A DNA stretch of 64,000 nucleotides from NCBI RefSeq assembly GCF_003259365.1, contig NZ_QLLY01000027.1, forward strand, positions 34,189 through 98,188, given 5' to 3'. The DNA is from Streptomyces sp. PsTaAH-137 (GTDB lineage Bacteria; Actinomycetota; Actinomycetes; Streptomycetales; Streptomycetaceae). Both the position numbers and the translations under genes were made by a program. Below the pieces are notes generated by a model. That model was given only the letters and a program-made list of their open reading frames with translations, had not been told where the DNA came from and ran no database searches. Positions 1 through 8,321 of the stretch are shown here, piece by piece; the first letter of the stretch is position 1, and each line of letters starts with the position of its first letter.

Positions 1-40
1 TCGTCATGGCAGTGAGCTTGCGGCCGGGCGCTTACCGTTC

Positions 41-193
<153 letters not shown>

Positions 194-265
194 GGGCCGC
201 AGACTGACGGCCGCGCCGAGACGCCCTCCCACGCTCAACCAGGGCGGCCCGAAGGCACCGCGGCG

Positions 266-3200
266 TCACAGGTTCACGATGGCGGCTTCCCGCAGGCTCA
301 CGCCCAGCTCGAAGGCCTTCTTGAACACCTCGGGGGCCAGCACCCTCCGTAGCCGCTGTTCGAGCGGTGTCACATCCGGGTCGTCGACGATCAGGCGGCC
401 GCGCAGCGCCGACGCCGCGCCGAGCAGCGTCACGGCCCGCTCGGGGCCGTCCGCGCGGGCGGCCAACGCCTCGGCCACCACCGCCAGTTCGAGACCCTGC
501 GCCACACCGTCGGTGGACAGCGTGCGGGCTTGCCGGAACCAGTCGTCGGCCTCTTCCGTGCGGCCCTCGGCAAGGGCGGTGCGGCCCAGGCCGAGGAAGA
601 CGTGCACGGTCTGGCCCACGCTGTACCAGGACCGTGCGTTCAATCCCAGTGCCGTCTCGTAATGCTCGCGCGCGCGTGCCCGGTCCCCGGCCAGCCGCGC
701 CGCGTCGCCCATGCCCCAGTGGGCGCCCGCCACCTTCTCCGGCGCACCGGCGGCCCGCGCCAGATCGGCCGCCCGTGCGAAATCGGTGCTCGCCTCCTCG
801 TAGCGGGCACTGCGCAGCAGGACGGCGCCGCGCCGGCACAACAGGTCGGCGGTCTCCTCCGGGGCCGCCAGCTCCCTGGCACAGCGGAGCGCTTCGTCGA
901 GCAGGTCCAGGGCGCGCGCTCGCTCACCGCGCCAGTCCGCGAACATCCCCAGCTGGTCGAGGGAGTTGGCCATGCCCCAGCGGTCGCCGGTCTCCCGGAA
1001 CCCTTCCAACGCCTTGGCGAACAGCGCCTCCGACGCGGCGGGACGTCCCGCGAACTGCTCCTGGAAACCGAGCCCGATGTTCAGCAGCGCCCGCCCCCAC
1101 GGGTCGTCCCCGACCTGTGCCCTGACCCGCTCGTCCCGCGACCTCTCGGGACCGACCGCGAGGGTCCACAGAACCACGGTGAAGGGCAGTCTCAGCTGCC
1201 GGTCGATCGTGGCCAGGACCTGATCGGCGCGGGCGAGCCGGTCCTCGTCCTCGCTGCCGGTCACGGACATCACCGCGTTCAGCCCGCACAGCGCGTACTC
1301 CTCCTCCAGGCCGCGCGGGGGAGTCGGCCCCACCGCGTCGACCAGGGCGCGGGCGAGCGGCACCCGCTCGCCCGCCAGACCGTGCAGCCGCCAGAACCAC
1401 GACAGGGCCGCCATGAGACGCAGCCCGTCATGCGGAGCCGCCGCGACGAGGTGGCGCAGGGCCGCGTCCAGATTGCCCTGCTCGGCGGAGAGCCTGGCCA
1501 GCCAGGGAAGCTGACCGTGCCCGCGCAGCTGCGGCTCGGCCTCCTCCGCCAAGTGCAGGTAGTACGCGGCGTGCGCGTCACGCAGCTCCTTGAGCGTGCG
1601 GTCCTGAAGCTGCTCGGCGCAGAAGGCGCGGATCGTCTCCAGCATCCGATAGCGACCGTCGGCCGCCCCCAGGAACGACTTCTCGAGGAACGACTTCTCG
1701 GCGAGGGAGGCGAGAAGATCCTCCGGGTACGGGACGCCGCACACCTCCTCCACCGCCTCCAGCGTCGCGCCCCCGGACAGGCCGCCGCCGGCGAACACGG
1801 TCAGCCTGCACGCCAGGTCCTGCTCCTCCTCGTCGAGGAGTTCCCAGCTCCACTCCACGACAGCGCGCAGGGTGCGGTGCCGCGGCGCCTTGGTGCGATC
1901 ACCCCGGGACAGCACGCGGAACCGGTCGCCCAGCCGTTCCGCGAGTTCGGCCACCGTGAGCGTGCGCAGTCGGGCCGCGGCCAGCTCGATCGCCAAGGGC
2001 AACCCGTCCAGGGCGGAGCAGATGTCGTCGATCGAGGCCACGCGCGCGTGCCCGTGCGCCTCGAAGTCGGGCCGCACCGCCGCGGCCCGGTCCCGGAACA
2101 GCTGGGCCGCCGGGCCCGAGGCGAGCGGCGGCACCGGACACAGCGCCTCTCCGGTGAGGCCGAGCCCTTCCCGGCTCGTCGCCAGGACGCGCAGCCCGGG
2201 GCAGGCGCCCAGGAGCAGGCCCGTCACCTCGGCGGCGTCCTCGATCACATGCTCGCAGTTGTCGAGCACGAGCAGCAGGTCCCGGTCCTCCAGAGCTGCT
2301 GTGAGGCGGTCCGTGACGTCCGTACCGTGCGGCCCGCGCAGTCCTTCGCGCACCCCGAGCGCGGTGAGGATCGCGTACGGGATCCGGGACCCTTCGGTGA
2401 GGGGTGCCAGCTCGACGTAACAGACCTCCGCGCGTGAGCGGGCGGCCTCGCAGGCAAGCCGGGTCTTCCCCGCGCCACCGGGGCCGGTCAGTGTCACCAG
2501 ACGCGCCTCGGCAAGCAGCTCGTCGATCCGGGACAGCTCGTCCGCCCGCCCCACGAACCGCGTCAGCTGCGCGGGCACACCCCGTACGCGAACGGGCTCC
2601 TGCCCCTGCAACAGCTCCAGGTGGAGCGCCGAAAGCTCCGCGGACGGGTCGGCTCCCAGCTCGTCGGCGAGTGTGCGCCGCGCCTCCTCGTAGACCCGCA
2701 GTGCCTCCGCGGAACGGCCCGCCGCGTGCAGCGTGCGCATCAGCAGCCCGTACAGGCGCTCGCTGAGGGGATGCAGGGTGAGCAGGTCCCGGACCTCGGC
2801 GACCAGGTCGGCGCCGCCGCCCAGTATGAGGTCCGCCTCGATCCGGTCCTGCGTCGCGCCGAGCCGCAGCTCGTCCAGACGCGGCAGATCGACCGGTGCC
2901 GGACCGCGCCACAGGCCCAGCCCCTCGCGCAGCAGAGCTGTGGCGCGCGCGGGGTCCCCGGTGGACAGCGCCTGCGCGCCCTCGCGTGCAAGGCGCTCGA
3001 AGCGATGCAGGTCCACAGTGTCCGGGGCGACCGCGAGCCGGTATCCGGCCGGACCCGACTCGATCTCCAGATCCAGGCGCTTGCGCAGCCGGGAGATCTG
3101 CGACTGCAGGGCGTTCGCCGCCCCGGCCGGTGGGTCCTCCCCGTACAGGCCGTCGATCAGGCGCTCCGCCGATACGGTGCGGCCCGCGTCCAGGAGCAGC

Positions 3201-3295
3201 AGGGTCAGCAGGGCACGCGGCCGCGGCCCGCCGGGGTCCAGAGGGCTGCCGTCAGAGGCCCGTACGTCGAGAGGGCCGAGGATGCCGAACCGCAT
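266..3295 (-). CDS. AfsR/SARP-family regulator (BTAD, NB-ARC, TPR)
   Basis: Predicted 1009-aa STAND-type transcriptional regulator. Residues 1-92 form an OmpR-like winged helix (MRFGILGPLDV start) and about 99-236 a BTAD domain. An NB-ARC ATPase follows, with P-loop GPGGAGKT at 271-278 and Walker B LLLVLDNCEHV near 340-350. The C-terminal third is TPR-like helical repeats. In the family such proteins bind direct-repeat operators and activate secondary metabolism; here the target is unknown because no biosynthetic cluster is next door. The ATG at 3295 was chosen because the family's N-terminal motif begins there. An upstream ATG at 3406 would translate the rpmB terminator hairpin. It lies downstream of rpmB on the same strand but is separated from it by that terminator. 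Confidence 0.9.
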   Translation of the reverse strand: MRFGILGPLDVRASDGSPLDPGGPRPRALLTLLLLDAGRTVSAERLIDGLYGEDPPAGAANALQSQISRLRKRLDLEIESGPAGYRLAVAPDTVDLHRFERLAREGAQALSTGDPARATALLREGLGLWRGPAPVDLPRLDELRLGATQDRIEADLILGGGADLVAEVRDLLTLHPLSERLYGLLMRTLHAAGRSAEALRVYEEARRTLADELGADPSAELSALHLELLQGQEPVRVRGVPAQLTRFVGRADELSRIDELLAEARLVTLTGPGGAGKTRLACEAARSRAEVCYVELAPLTEGSRIPYAILTALGVREGLRGPHGTDVTDRLTAALEDRDLLLVLDNCEHVIEDAAEVTGLLLGACPGLRVLATSREGLGLTGEALCPVPPLASGPAAQLFRDRAAAVRPDFEAHGHARVASIDDICSALDGLPLAIELAAARLRTLTVAELAERLGDRFRVLSRGDRTKAPRHRTLRAVVEWSWELLDEEEQDLACRLTVFAGGGLSGGATLEAVEEVCGVPYPEDLLASLAEKSFLEKSFLGAADGRYRMLETIRAFCAEQLQDRTLKELRDAHAAYYLHLAEEAEPQLRGHGQLPWLARLSAEQGNLDAALRHLVAAAPHDGLRLMAALSWFWRLHGLAGERVPLARALVDAVGPTPPRGLEEEYALCGLNAVMSVTGSEDEDRLARADQVLATIDRQLRLPFTVVLWTLAVGPERSRDERVRAQVGDDPWGRALLNIGLGFQEQFAGRPAASEALFAKALEGFRETGDRWGMANSLDQLGMFADWRGERARALDLLDEALRCARELAAPEETADLLCRRGAVLLRSARYEEASTDFARAADLARAAGAPEKVAGAHWGMGDAARLAGDRARAREHYETALGLNARSWYSVGQTVHVFLGLGRTALAEGRTEEADDWFRQARTLSTDGVAQGLELAVVAEALAARADGPERAVTLLGAASALRGRLIVDDPDVTPLEQRLRRVLAPEVFKKAFELGVSLREAAIVNL

Positions 3296-3370
3296 GCGCA
3301 GAGTCTGGCAGCCGCCACTGACAGTCGCGGGCGCGATCACCGATCCCCCGGCGGTGCGCACGGGGAAAAC

Positions 3371-3404
3371 GAAGAAGCCGGTCCCCGAGGGGACCGGCTT
3401 CTTC
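3371..3404 (-). terminator. rpmB terminator hairpin
   Basis: A perfect 16-bp inverted repeat (3371-3386 and 3389-3404) with a tiny loop lies just past the rpmB stop on the same strand. It ends rpmB transcripts and insulates the AfsR-like gene, whose start is 76 bp further on. Confidence 0.85.
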
Positions 3405-3439
3405 AAGCAACCAGCGAGGTGGCCGCGCTACGCGTAACG

Positions 3440-3625
3440 TCAGCGCGAGACCTTGCCGGCCTTGATGCACGAGGTGCAGACGTTGAGCCGCTTCGGCGTC
3501 CGCCCGACCACTGCACGCACACGCTGGATGTTCGGGTTCCAGCGGCGAGACGTACGGCGGTGCGAGTGCGAAATGTTGTTGCCGAAGCCCGGCCCCTTGC
3601 CGCAGACGTCGCAGTTGGCAGCCAC
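3440..3625 (-). CDS. rpmB: 50S ribosomal protein L28
   Basis: 61-aa ribosomal protein L28 of the large subunit. It begins MAANCDVCGKGPGFGNNIS and ends with KRLNVCTSCIKAGK. The two Cys pairs (CDVC, CTSC) mark it as the zinc-binding C+ form; actinomycetes often also carry a zinc-free paralogue under zinc control. It is transcribed away from the DAK2 gene. Its leader contains a perfect 18-bp palindrome. Confidence 0.97.
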   Translation of the reverse strand: MAANCDVCGKGPGFGNNISHSHRRTSRRWNPNIQRVRAVVGRTPKRLNVCTSCIKAGKVSR

Positions 3626-3661
3626 GGGTCACTCCAAAGACTTCAGATGCACTTACGGTTA

Positions 3662-3737
3662 ATCCCGGCATGCCGGGATCGAGATCGAAAGGGATCTGAG
3701 TGGCGGTGCCAGGGGGATGGCCCGATGGTTATCGGGC
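3662..3737 (-). promoter_or_regulatory. rpmB leader palindromes
   Basis: Upstream of the rpmB start is a perfect 18-bp palindrome, ATCCCGGCATGCCGGGAT at 3662-3679. A second inverted repeat with 7-bp arms (GCCCGAT, ATCGGGC) lies at 3720-3737. They lie in the rpmB/DAK2 divergent intergenic region, in the expected rpmB leader or promoter. Either a protein operator or an RNA hairpin for autoregulation is possible; no zinc-regulator consensus was recognised. Confidence 0.4.
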
Positions 3738-3892
3738 AACCGGAGCAGCATACAACGGCTGCTTCGATACAACGAAACTACCATGGTTGCCCGGGCCGCC
3801 GTCCCCGGGCCCCGGACCAGGCCCTCTTCCCGGGCGGCTCCGCGCCGGGGTCTACTCTGCGTGCCAGTCCCGCCGCTCGAAGGAGGCGTTAG

Positions 3893-5584
3893 GTGCCGCA
3901 GGTGCCGCATGTGCGACACGTACTCGACGTAGCCGCGGTACGCGCCTGGTGCTCACTGGCTCTGGAAGCGCTCGGCAGAGAGCGCGCTGAGATCGACGCC
4001 ATCAATGTGTACCCCGTGGCGGACGGGGACACCGGCACCAACCTCTATCTGACCGTGGAGTCCGCCCATCAGGCGGTCGAGGCGGTCTTCACCGGGCTCG
4101 AACCGGCCGCTCCCGCGCTGCCCGACGTGATGCGCGCCATGGCGCACGGCGCCCTCATCGGCGCCCGCGGCAACTCCGGGACGATCCTCGCCCAGCTGCT
4201 CCGCGGCATGTCCCAGGTGCTCGCTGACGGACATCCGAGTGAGGGAGATCACGCGGGTCCTGCCGACGGGACGGCGCTGCGGCTGGCCCTGCGACGGGCC
4301 GCCGAGTCCGCACGTGAGGCGGTCGCCCACCCCGTCGAAGGCACGGTCCTCACCGTCGCGACGGCGGCCGCCGACGCCGCGACCGGTACGGACGGCGACT
4401 GCGGGGCCGTGGCGCGGGCCGCCTACGACGGCGCCTGCGCGGCGCTCGACGCGACGCCCGGGCAGCTCGCGGCGCTCGGCAGCGCCGGGGTCGTGGACGC
4501 CGGAGGGAGGGGGCTCGTCGCCGTACTCGGGGCGCTCAGCCAGGCCGTCTCCGGCAACGCAGTGCCGGTATGGCGGCAGCGGCACATGGACGGGCACGCG
4601 CGCGTGGACACCGGTTCCCTCGACGCCGAACTGGAGTGCCCCGACGAGCACGGCGTCACCGGGCCCGCCTTCGAGGTCATCTACCTCCTGGAAGCCGACG
4701 ACCGGGCCGTCGCCCGGCTGCGCACCCGGCTCGATGCCCTCGGCGACTCCCTGGTCGTCGTCGGCGGGGAAGGGCTGTGGAACGTGCATGTGCACGTCGA
4801 CGACGCGGGCGCGGCCGTCGAGGCGGGTGTCGAGGCCGGCCGGCCCCACCGCATCCGCATCACGCACTTCGGCCTCGGCGACGCACACGCCGGCCGCGCC
4901 GCCGCACCGCCCCGCGAGCGGGCGCAGCGGGCCGTGGTCGCCGTCGTGCCGGGGGACGGACTCGCGGGGCTGTACGCGGAGGCCGGCGCGACCACGGTGC
5001 CCGACCGGCCCGGCGAACCGCCCGCCAGCGGTGAGCTGGTCGACGCGATCCGGCGCGCCCACGCGCGCGAGGTGGTGCTGCTGCCCAACGACGCCGAACT
5101 GCGGCACACCGCCGCCGCGGCCGCCGAGCAGGCCCGCTCCGAAGGCGTACGGGTCGCCCTGATCCCCACCCGCTCCGCGGTCCAGGGCATCGCCGCGCTG
5201 GCCGTGCACGAGCCCGACCGGCGCTTCGACGAGGACGTCGTCGCCATGACCTCGGCCGCGGGCGCCACCCGTTACGCCGAACTGGCCGTCGCCGAGCGGC
5301 AGTCCTGGACCATGGCCGGCATCTGCCAGGCCGGGGACGTCCTGGGGCTCATCGACGGCGATGTGGCCGTCATCGGCTCGGAGGTCCCGGCGACCGCCCG
5401 CACGGTGCTCGACCGGATGCTCGCGGCGGGCGGCGAACTCGTCACGCTCGTCCTGGGCGACGACGTGCCCGACGAGGTCGCGGACGCGCTGGAACGGCAC
5501 GTCCGCGAGGCTCATCTGGCCGTCGACACCGTGGTCTACCGCGGTGGGCGGCAGTCCGCGCTGTTGCTCATCGGGGTCGAGTAG
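3893..5584 (+). CDS. DAK2/DegV-like (DhaL-FakA family) protein
   Basis: 563 aa. The N-terminal DAK2/DhaL domain carries the Mg-ADP site DGDTGTN at 44-50 and the glycine-rich GARGNSGT at 90-97. The C-terminal half is the DegV-like/DAK1 region typical of FakA-type proteins. By homology it could phosphorylate a lipid-type substrate bound to a partner (fatty acid kinase FakA with FakB), but actinobacterial members have no proven substrate. The GTG start is 6 bp after a strong AAGGAGG. In many actinobacteria this gene sits directly before recG; here a minus-strand pair of genes separates them. Confidence 0.88.
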   Translation: MPQVPHVRHVLDVAAVRAWCSLALEALGRERAEIDAINVYPVADGDTGTNLYLTVESAHQAVEAVFTGLEPAAPALPDVMRAMAHGALIGARGNSGTILAQLLRGMSQVLADGHPSEGDHAGPADGTALRLALRRAAESAREAVAHPVEGTVLTVATAAADAATGTDGDCGAVARAAYDGACAALDATPGQLAALGSAGVVDAGGRGLVAVLGALSQAVSGNAVPVWRQRHMDGHARVDTGSLDAELECPDEHGVTGPAFEVIYLLEADDRAVARLRTRLDALGDSLVVVGGEGLWNVHVHVDDAGAAVEAGVEAGRPHRIRITHFGLGDAHAGRAAAPPRERAQRAVVAVVPGDGLAGLYAEAGATTVPDRPGEPPASGELVDAIRRAHAREVVLLPNDAELRHTAAAAAEQARSEGVRVALIPTRSAVQGIAALAVHEPDRRFDEDVVAMTSAAGATRYAELAVAERQSWTMAGICQAGDVLGLIDGDVAVIGSEVPATARTVLDRMLAAGGELVTLVLGDDVPDEVADALERHVREAHLAVDTVVYRGGRQSALLLIGVE

Positions 5585-5591
5585 GCCCCGC

Positions 5592-8321
5592 TCAGCGCGC
5601 CCGCAGCGCGGCCAGGGCCTCCTCCGCCTCGGCCCGGCGCTCCTCGTCACCGGCCTCGCCGAACGCCACGGCGGCGGACCGCAGGTGCGCCTCGGTGTCC
5701 GCGACCTCGCCGCGCCGCTCCAGCAGTTCCGCGAACTGCCGGTGCGTGTGGCCCAGGTCTGGCAGCACAGCGAGCCGGACATCCTCCTCGGCCGACGGCA
5801 GCGCCTCCTCGCAGGTGCGGATCGCCGCGCCCATCAGCTCCCGCTCGTCGCCCGCTGACGCGGAGTCCAGCCAGGCACGCGCGCGCAGGCACCGCACCAC
5901 GGCGGGCACCTGTCCCAAGGAGGCCCACAGTTCGCCCGCGCGCACATAGGCCCGGTCCGCCTCCTCCGGACGGCCCGCCCGGTCCAGGGCGTCCGCCGCC
6001 AGGTTCGCGAGCATCGCGTGGTCGCGCTGTTCGGGCCAGTGCTGGGCGAGCTCCGCGGCCCTCAGCCAGGCCTGCGCGGCCTGCACATGCTCGCCGAGCG
6101 CGCGGGCACAGTCGCCGAGCCACCAGAGAGCCTGCACGATCGTTCCGTCGCCGTGGTCGTCGGCGGACAGGTCGAGCAGCGCCGACTCCAGGACCTCCGC
6201 GGCCTCGGCCGTGCGCTCCGCGCGCAGCAGATGACCACCCAGCTGGAACCGGGCCCAGGCACCGATCCCCGCGCTCTCACCGGCCTCGTCGGCCCAGTGC
6301 GTGGCCTCCAGGGCGTGGTCGGACGCGGCCGCGAACTGCCCGCCCGCCGCGAGGACATCGGCCAGCTGGAGGTGGAGCCGGGCCGCTCCCACCGGTTCCA
6401 GGTATCCGGCCCCGTGCTCCAGAGCGGCCCGCAGCGCCCGCTCGGCGCCCTGGACGTCGTCCCGGTCACGGGCGAGCCCGGCGAGGCGCATCTCGCCCTC
6501 GACGGCCAGCCAGGGCCGCCCCGTCGCCACATGTTCGGCGGTCGCCCGCGCGTACAGCTCCGTGGCCGCTTCCGTGTCACCCCGGTGCAGCGCGATGTCC
6601 CCGAGCATCGACCGGGCCGCCGCGGCCTGCGAGGCGAGCCTCGGCACGTCCGTGAACGGCTCGACGAGCGTCAGCAGCTGCCGTACGCACGCCTCCGCCT
6701 CGTCGATCTCGGCGTCGCCGGAGTGTGCCTGGAGCAGGATGCGCGCCCGGCACGCCAGGACGGCCGCCGCCGGGCGGGCCGTCGTGGCGTCCAGGCCGGG
6801 GAGGGCCGTGAGCACCTGCTCGTACGGTTCCCGGATCGCGGCCAGCGCCTCTTCCGTCCGGCCCGCGTGGGACAGCGCGTACGCGCCACGCGCGCGTGCC
6901 GCCTTGGCCTCCTCCGGATCGCCGCTCGCCTCGTACAACTCGGCCGCGCGGGCGAACTGTTCGACGCCGTCGTCGGCCGATCCCATCGCGCTGTAGTCGG
7001 CGATCTCGGCCCGGTCGTGGACGGTGAGCTCAAGACCCTCCGCCTCCGCGGCACGCGCGGCCCGCTCCCAGGCGAGACCGGCGTCCGGGCCGCCCTGCTC
7101 GGCGGAGAGCCGGCGGGCCTCGGCGACCAGCGCCGACGCGTCGGCGGGCTGCTCGGCGGGCGCCGTCACCGCTGTCACCGGACGCGTGGCCGACGGCCGT
7201 ACGACCCGGACGCCCAGCGGGAGCCGGTCGAGCAGCGGCCGCTGGTCCATGCGCTCCCGCACCCGGCGCCCCACCCGGTCGGTGCCGTTGCGCTCGTCGA
7301 ACCGGGCCGCGAGGGACAGTGCCTCCACGCGCGCGTGCACCGCGAGTTCGGCCGCCGACCAGGCCCGCTCCGAGGGGCCCGGAACGCTCTGCTCGCCCAG
7401 GCCGAGCTCGACCAGCCGGTCCATCACCAGAGCCGTCACGGACAGGAAGTCCATCAGGCCGTCCGGGTTGCCGCTGTCGGTGAAGTACGCGGGGCGTTCG
7501 GCGAGCAGTTCGATGGCGCGGGCCTCGTTGCCGGTCAGGGCGCAGAACTCCACGTGCGAGGCGAACGCGCCCCGCATCGACTCCATCTGCCGGACCAGGC
7601 GATAGCCGCGCAGATGGTTCGCGCGGGCCTCCTCGGGGCGGCCCAGCCGCAGCAAGGGCAGCAGCGAGGCCGCGAGCGTGGCGTGCGGCTCGTGGGCGCA
7701 CGTGTGCTCGCCCTCCAGGACGGGCCGCCACAGCTCCAGGGCCCGCTCGTCGTCGCGCAGGTCGGACTGGCGGACACCCTGGCCGTTCAGCTCACAGGCG
7801 TGGCAGTCCGCCATCTCGTCGCGGTCGGCGGCCAGCCACGCCTCGTACGCGCGCGTGGCCCGCTCCTCGTCGCCGATGTGGTCGGCGACGTAGAACTCGC
7901 TCATCCGCACGGCCCGTTCGGAGTGCCCGGCCACCCGGTAGCGGTGCTCCATCTCGCCGAGCCACTTCTCCATGGAGGCGAGCGGGATGTGCGGCTGGTT
8001 GAGCATGCCGCCCGACATCCACTTGAAGACCCAGTGCAGCGAGTGCGCCTCGTAGGCGTCGAACTCCTCCGGGTGCTCGTCCCACATGCGCAGCAGGCGC
8101 GCGAAGGGGACGAACATCTTGTCCTTCTCGGAGCTGTAGTTGTACATCTGCAGCTGATGGCCGAGCGCCTCGATGACCGCGAGGGTCTCGGAGAGCTTCT
8201 CCGCCCCCGCGAGCAGCTGCTCCGCGCGGGCGCCCCGGGCCGGGCCCTCGGGCTGCGCGGCGTTCTCCGCCATCGCGCGCCGCAGGGAGTCCAGGTCGAT
8301 GATCTCGTCAGTCCCGTTCAT
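5592..8321 (-). CDS. large TPR protein coupled to the Hsp90-like gene
   Basis: 909-aa alpha-helical protein with no catalytic domain that I recognise. Residues 1-130 have a conserved-looking aromatic-rich region (HSLHWVFKWMSGGMLNQP at 93-110). Cys/His clusters follow at 173-176 (CHAC) and 208-210 (CAH), which might bind metal. From about 140 onward, and again from about 410 to the end, it consists of Ala/Leu/Glu-rich helical hairpins typical of TPRs. Its ATG overlaps the stop of the upstream hsp90-like gene (ATGA at 8318-8321), so translation is coupled. The reading frame stays open for 704 more codons upstream, but that stretch is antisense-frame noise within hsp90. Inference: a co-chaperone or client adaptor of the adjacent Hsp90. 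Confidence 0.85.
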   Translation of the reverse strand: MNGTDEIIDLDSLRRAMAENAAQPEGPARGARAEQLLAGAEKLSETLAVIEALGHQLQMYNYSSEKDKMFVPFARLLRMWDEHPEEFDAYEAHSLHWVFKWMSGGMLNQPHIPLASMEKWLGEMEHRYRVAGHSERAVRMSEFYVADHIGDEERATRAYEAWLAADRDEMADCHACELNGQGVRQSDLRDDERALELWRPVLEGEHTCAHEPHATLAASLLPLLRLGRPEEARANHLRGYRLVRQMESMRGAFASHVEFCALTGNEARAIELLAERPAYFTDSGNPDGLMDFLSVTALVMDRLVELGLGEQSVPGPSERAWSAAELAVHARVEALSLAARFDERNGTDRVGRRVRERMDQRPLLDRLPLGVRVVRPSATRPVTAVTAPAEQPADASALVAEARRLSAEQGGPDAGLAWERAARAAEAEGLELTVHDRAEIADYSAMGSADDGVEQFARAAELYEASGDPEEAKAARARGAYALSHAGRTEEALAAIREPYEQVLTALPGLDATTARPAAAVLACRARILLQAHSGDAEIDEAEACVRQLLTLVEPFTDVPRLASQAAAARSMLGDIALHRGDTEAATELYARATAEHVATGRPWLAVEGEMRLAGLARDRDDVQGAERALRAALEHGAGYLEPVGAARLHLQLADVLAAGGQFAAASDHALEATHWADEAGESAGIGAWARFQLGGHLLRAERTAEAAEVLESALLDLSADDHGDGTIVQALWWLGDCARALGEHVQAAQAWLRAAELAQHWPEQRDHAMLANLAADALDRAGRPEEADRAYVRAGELWASLGQVPAVVRCLRARAWLDSASAGDERELMGAAIRTCEEALPSAEEDVRLAVLPDLGHTHRQFAELLERRGEVADTEAHLRSAAVAFGEAGDEERRAEAEEALAALRAR

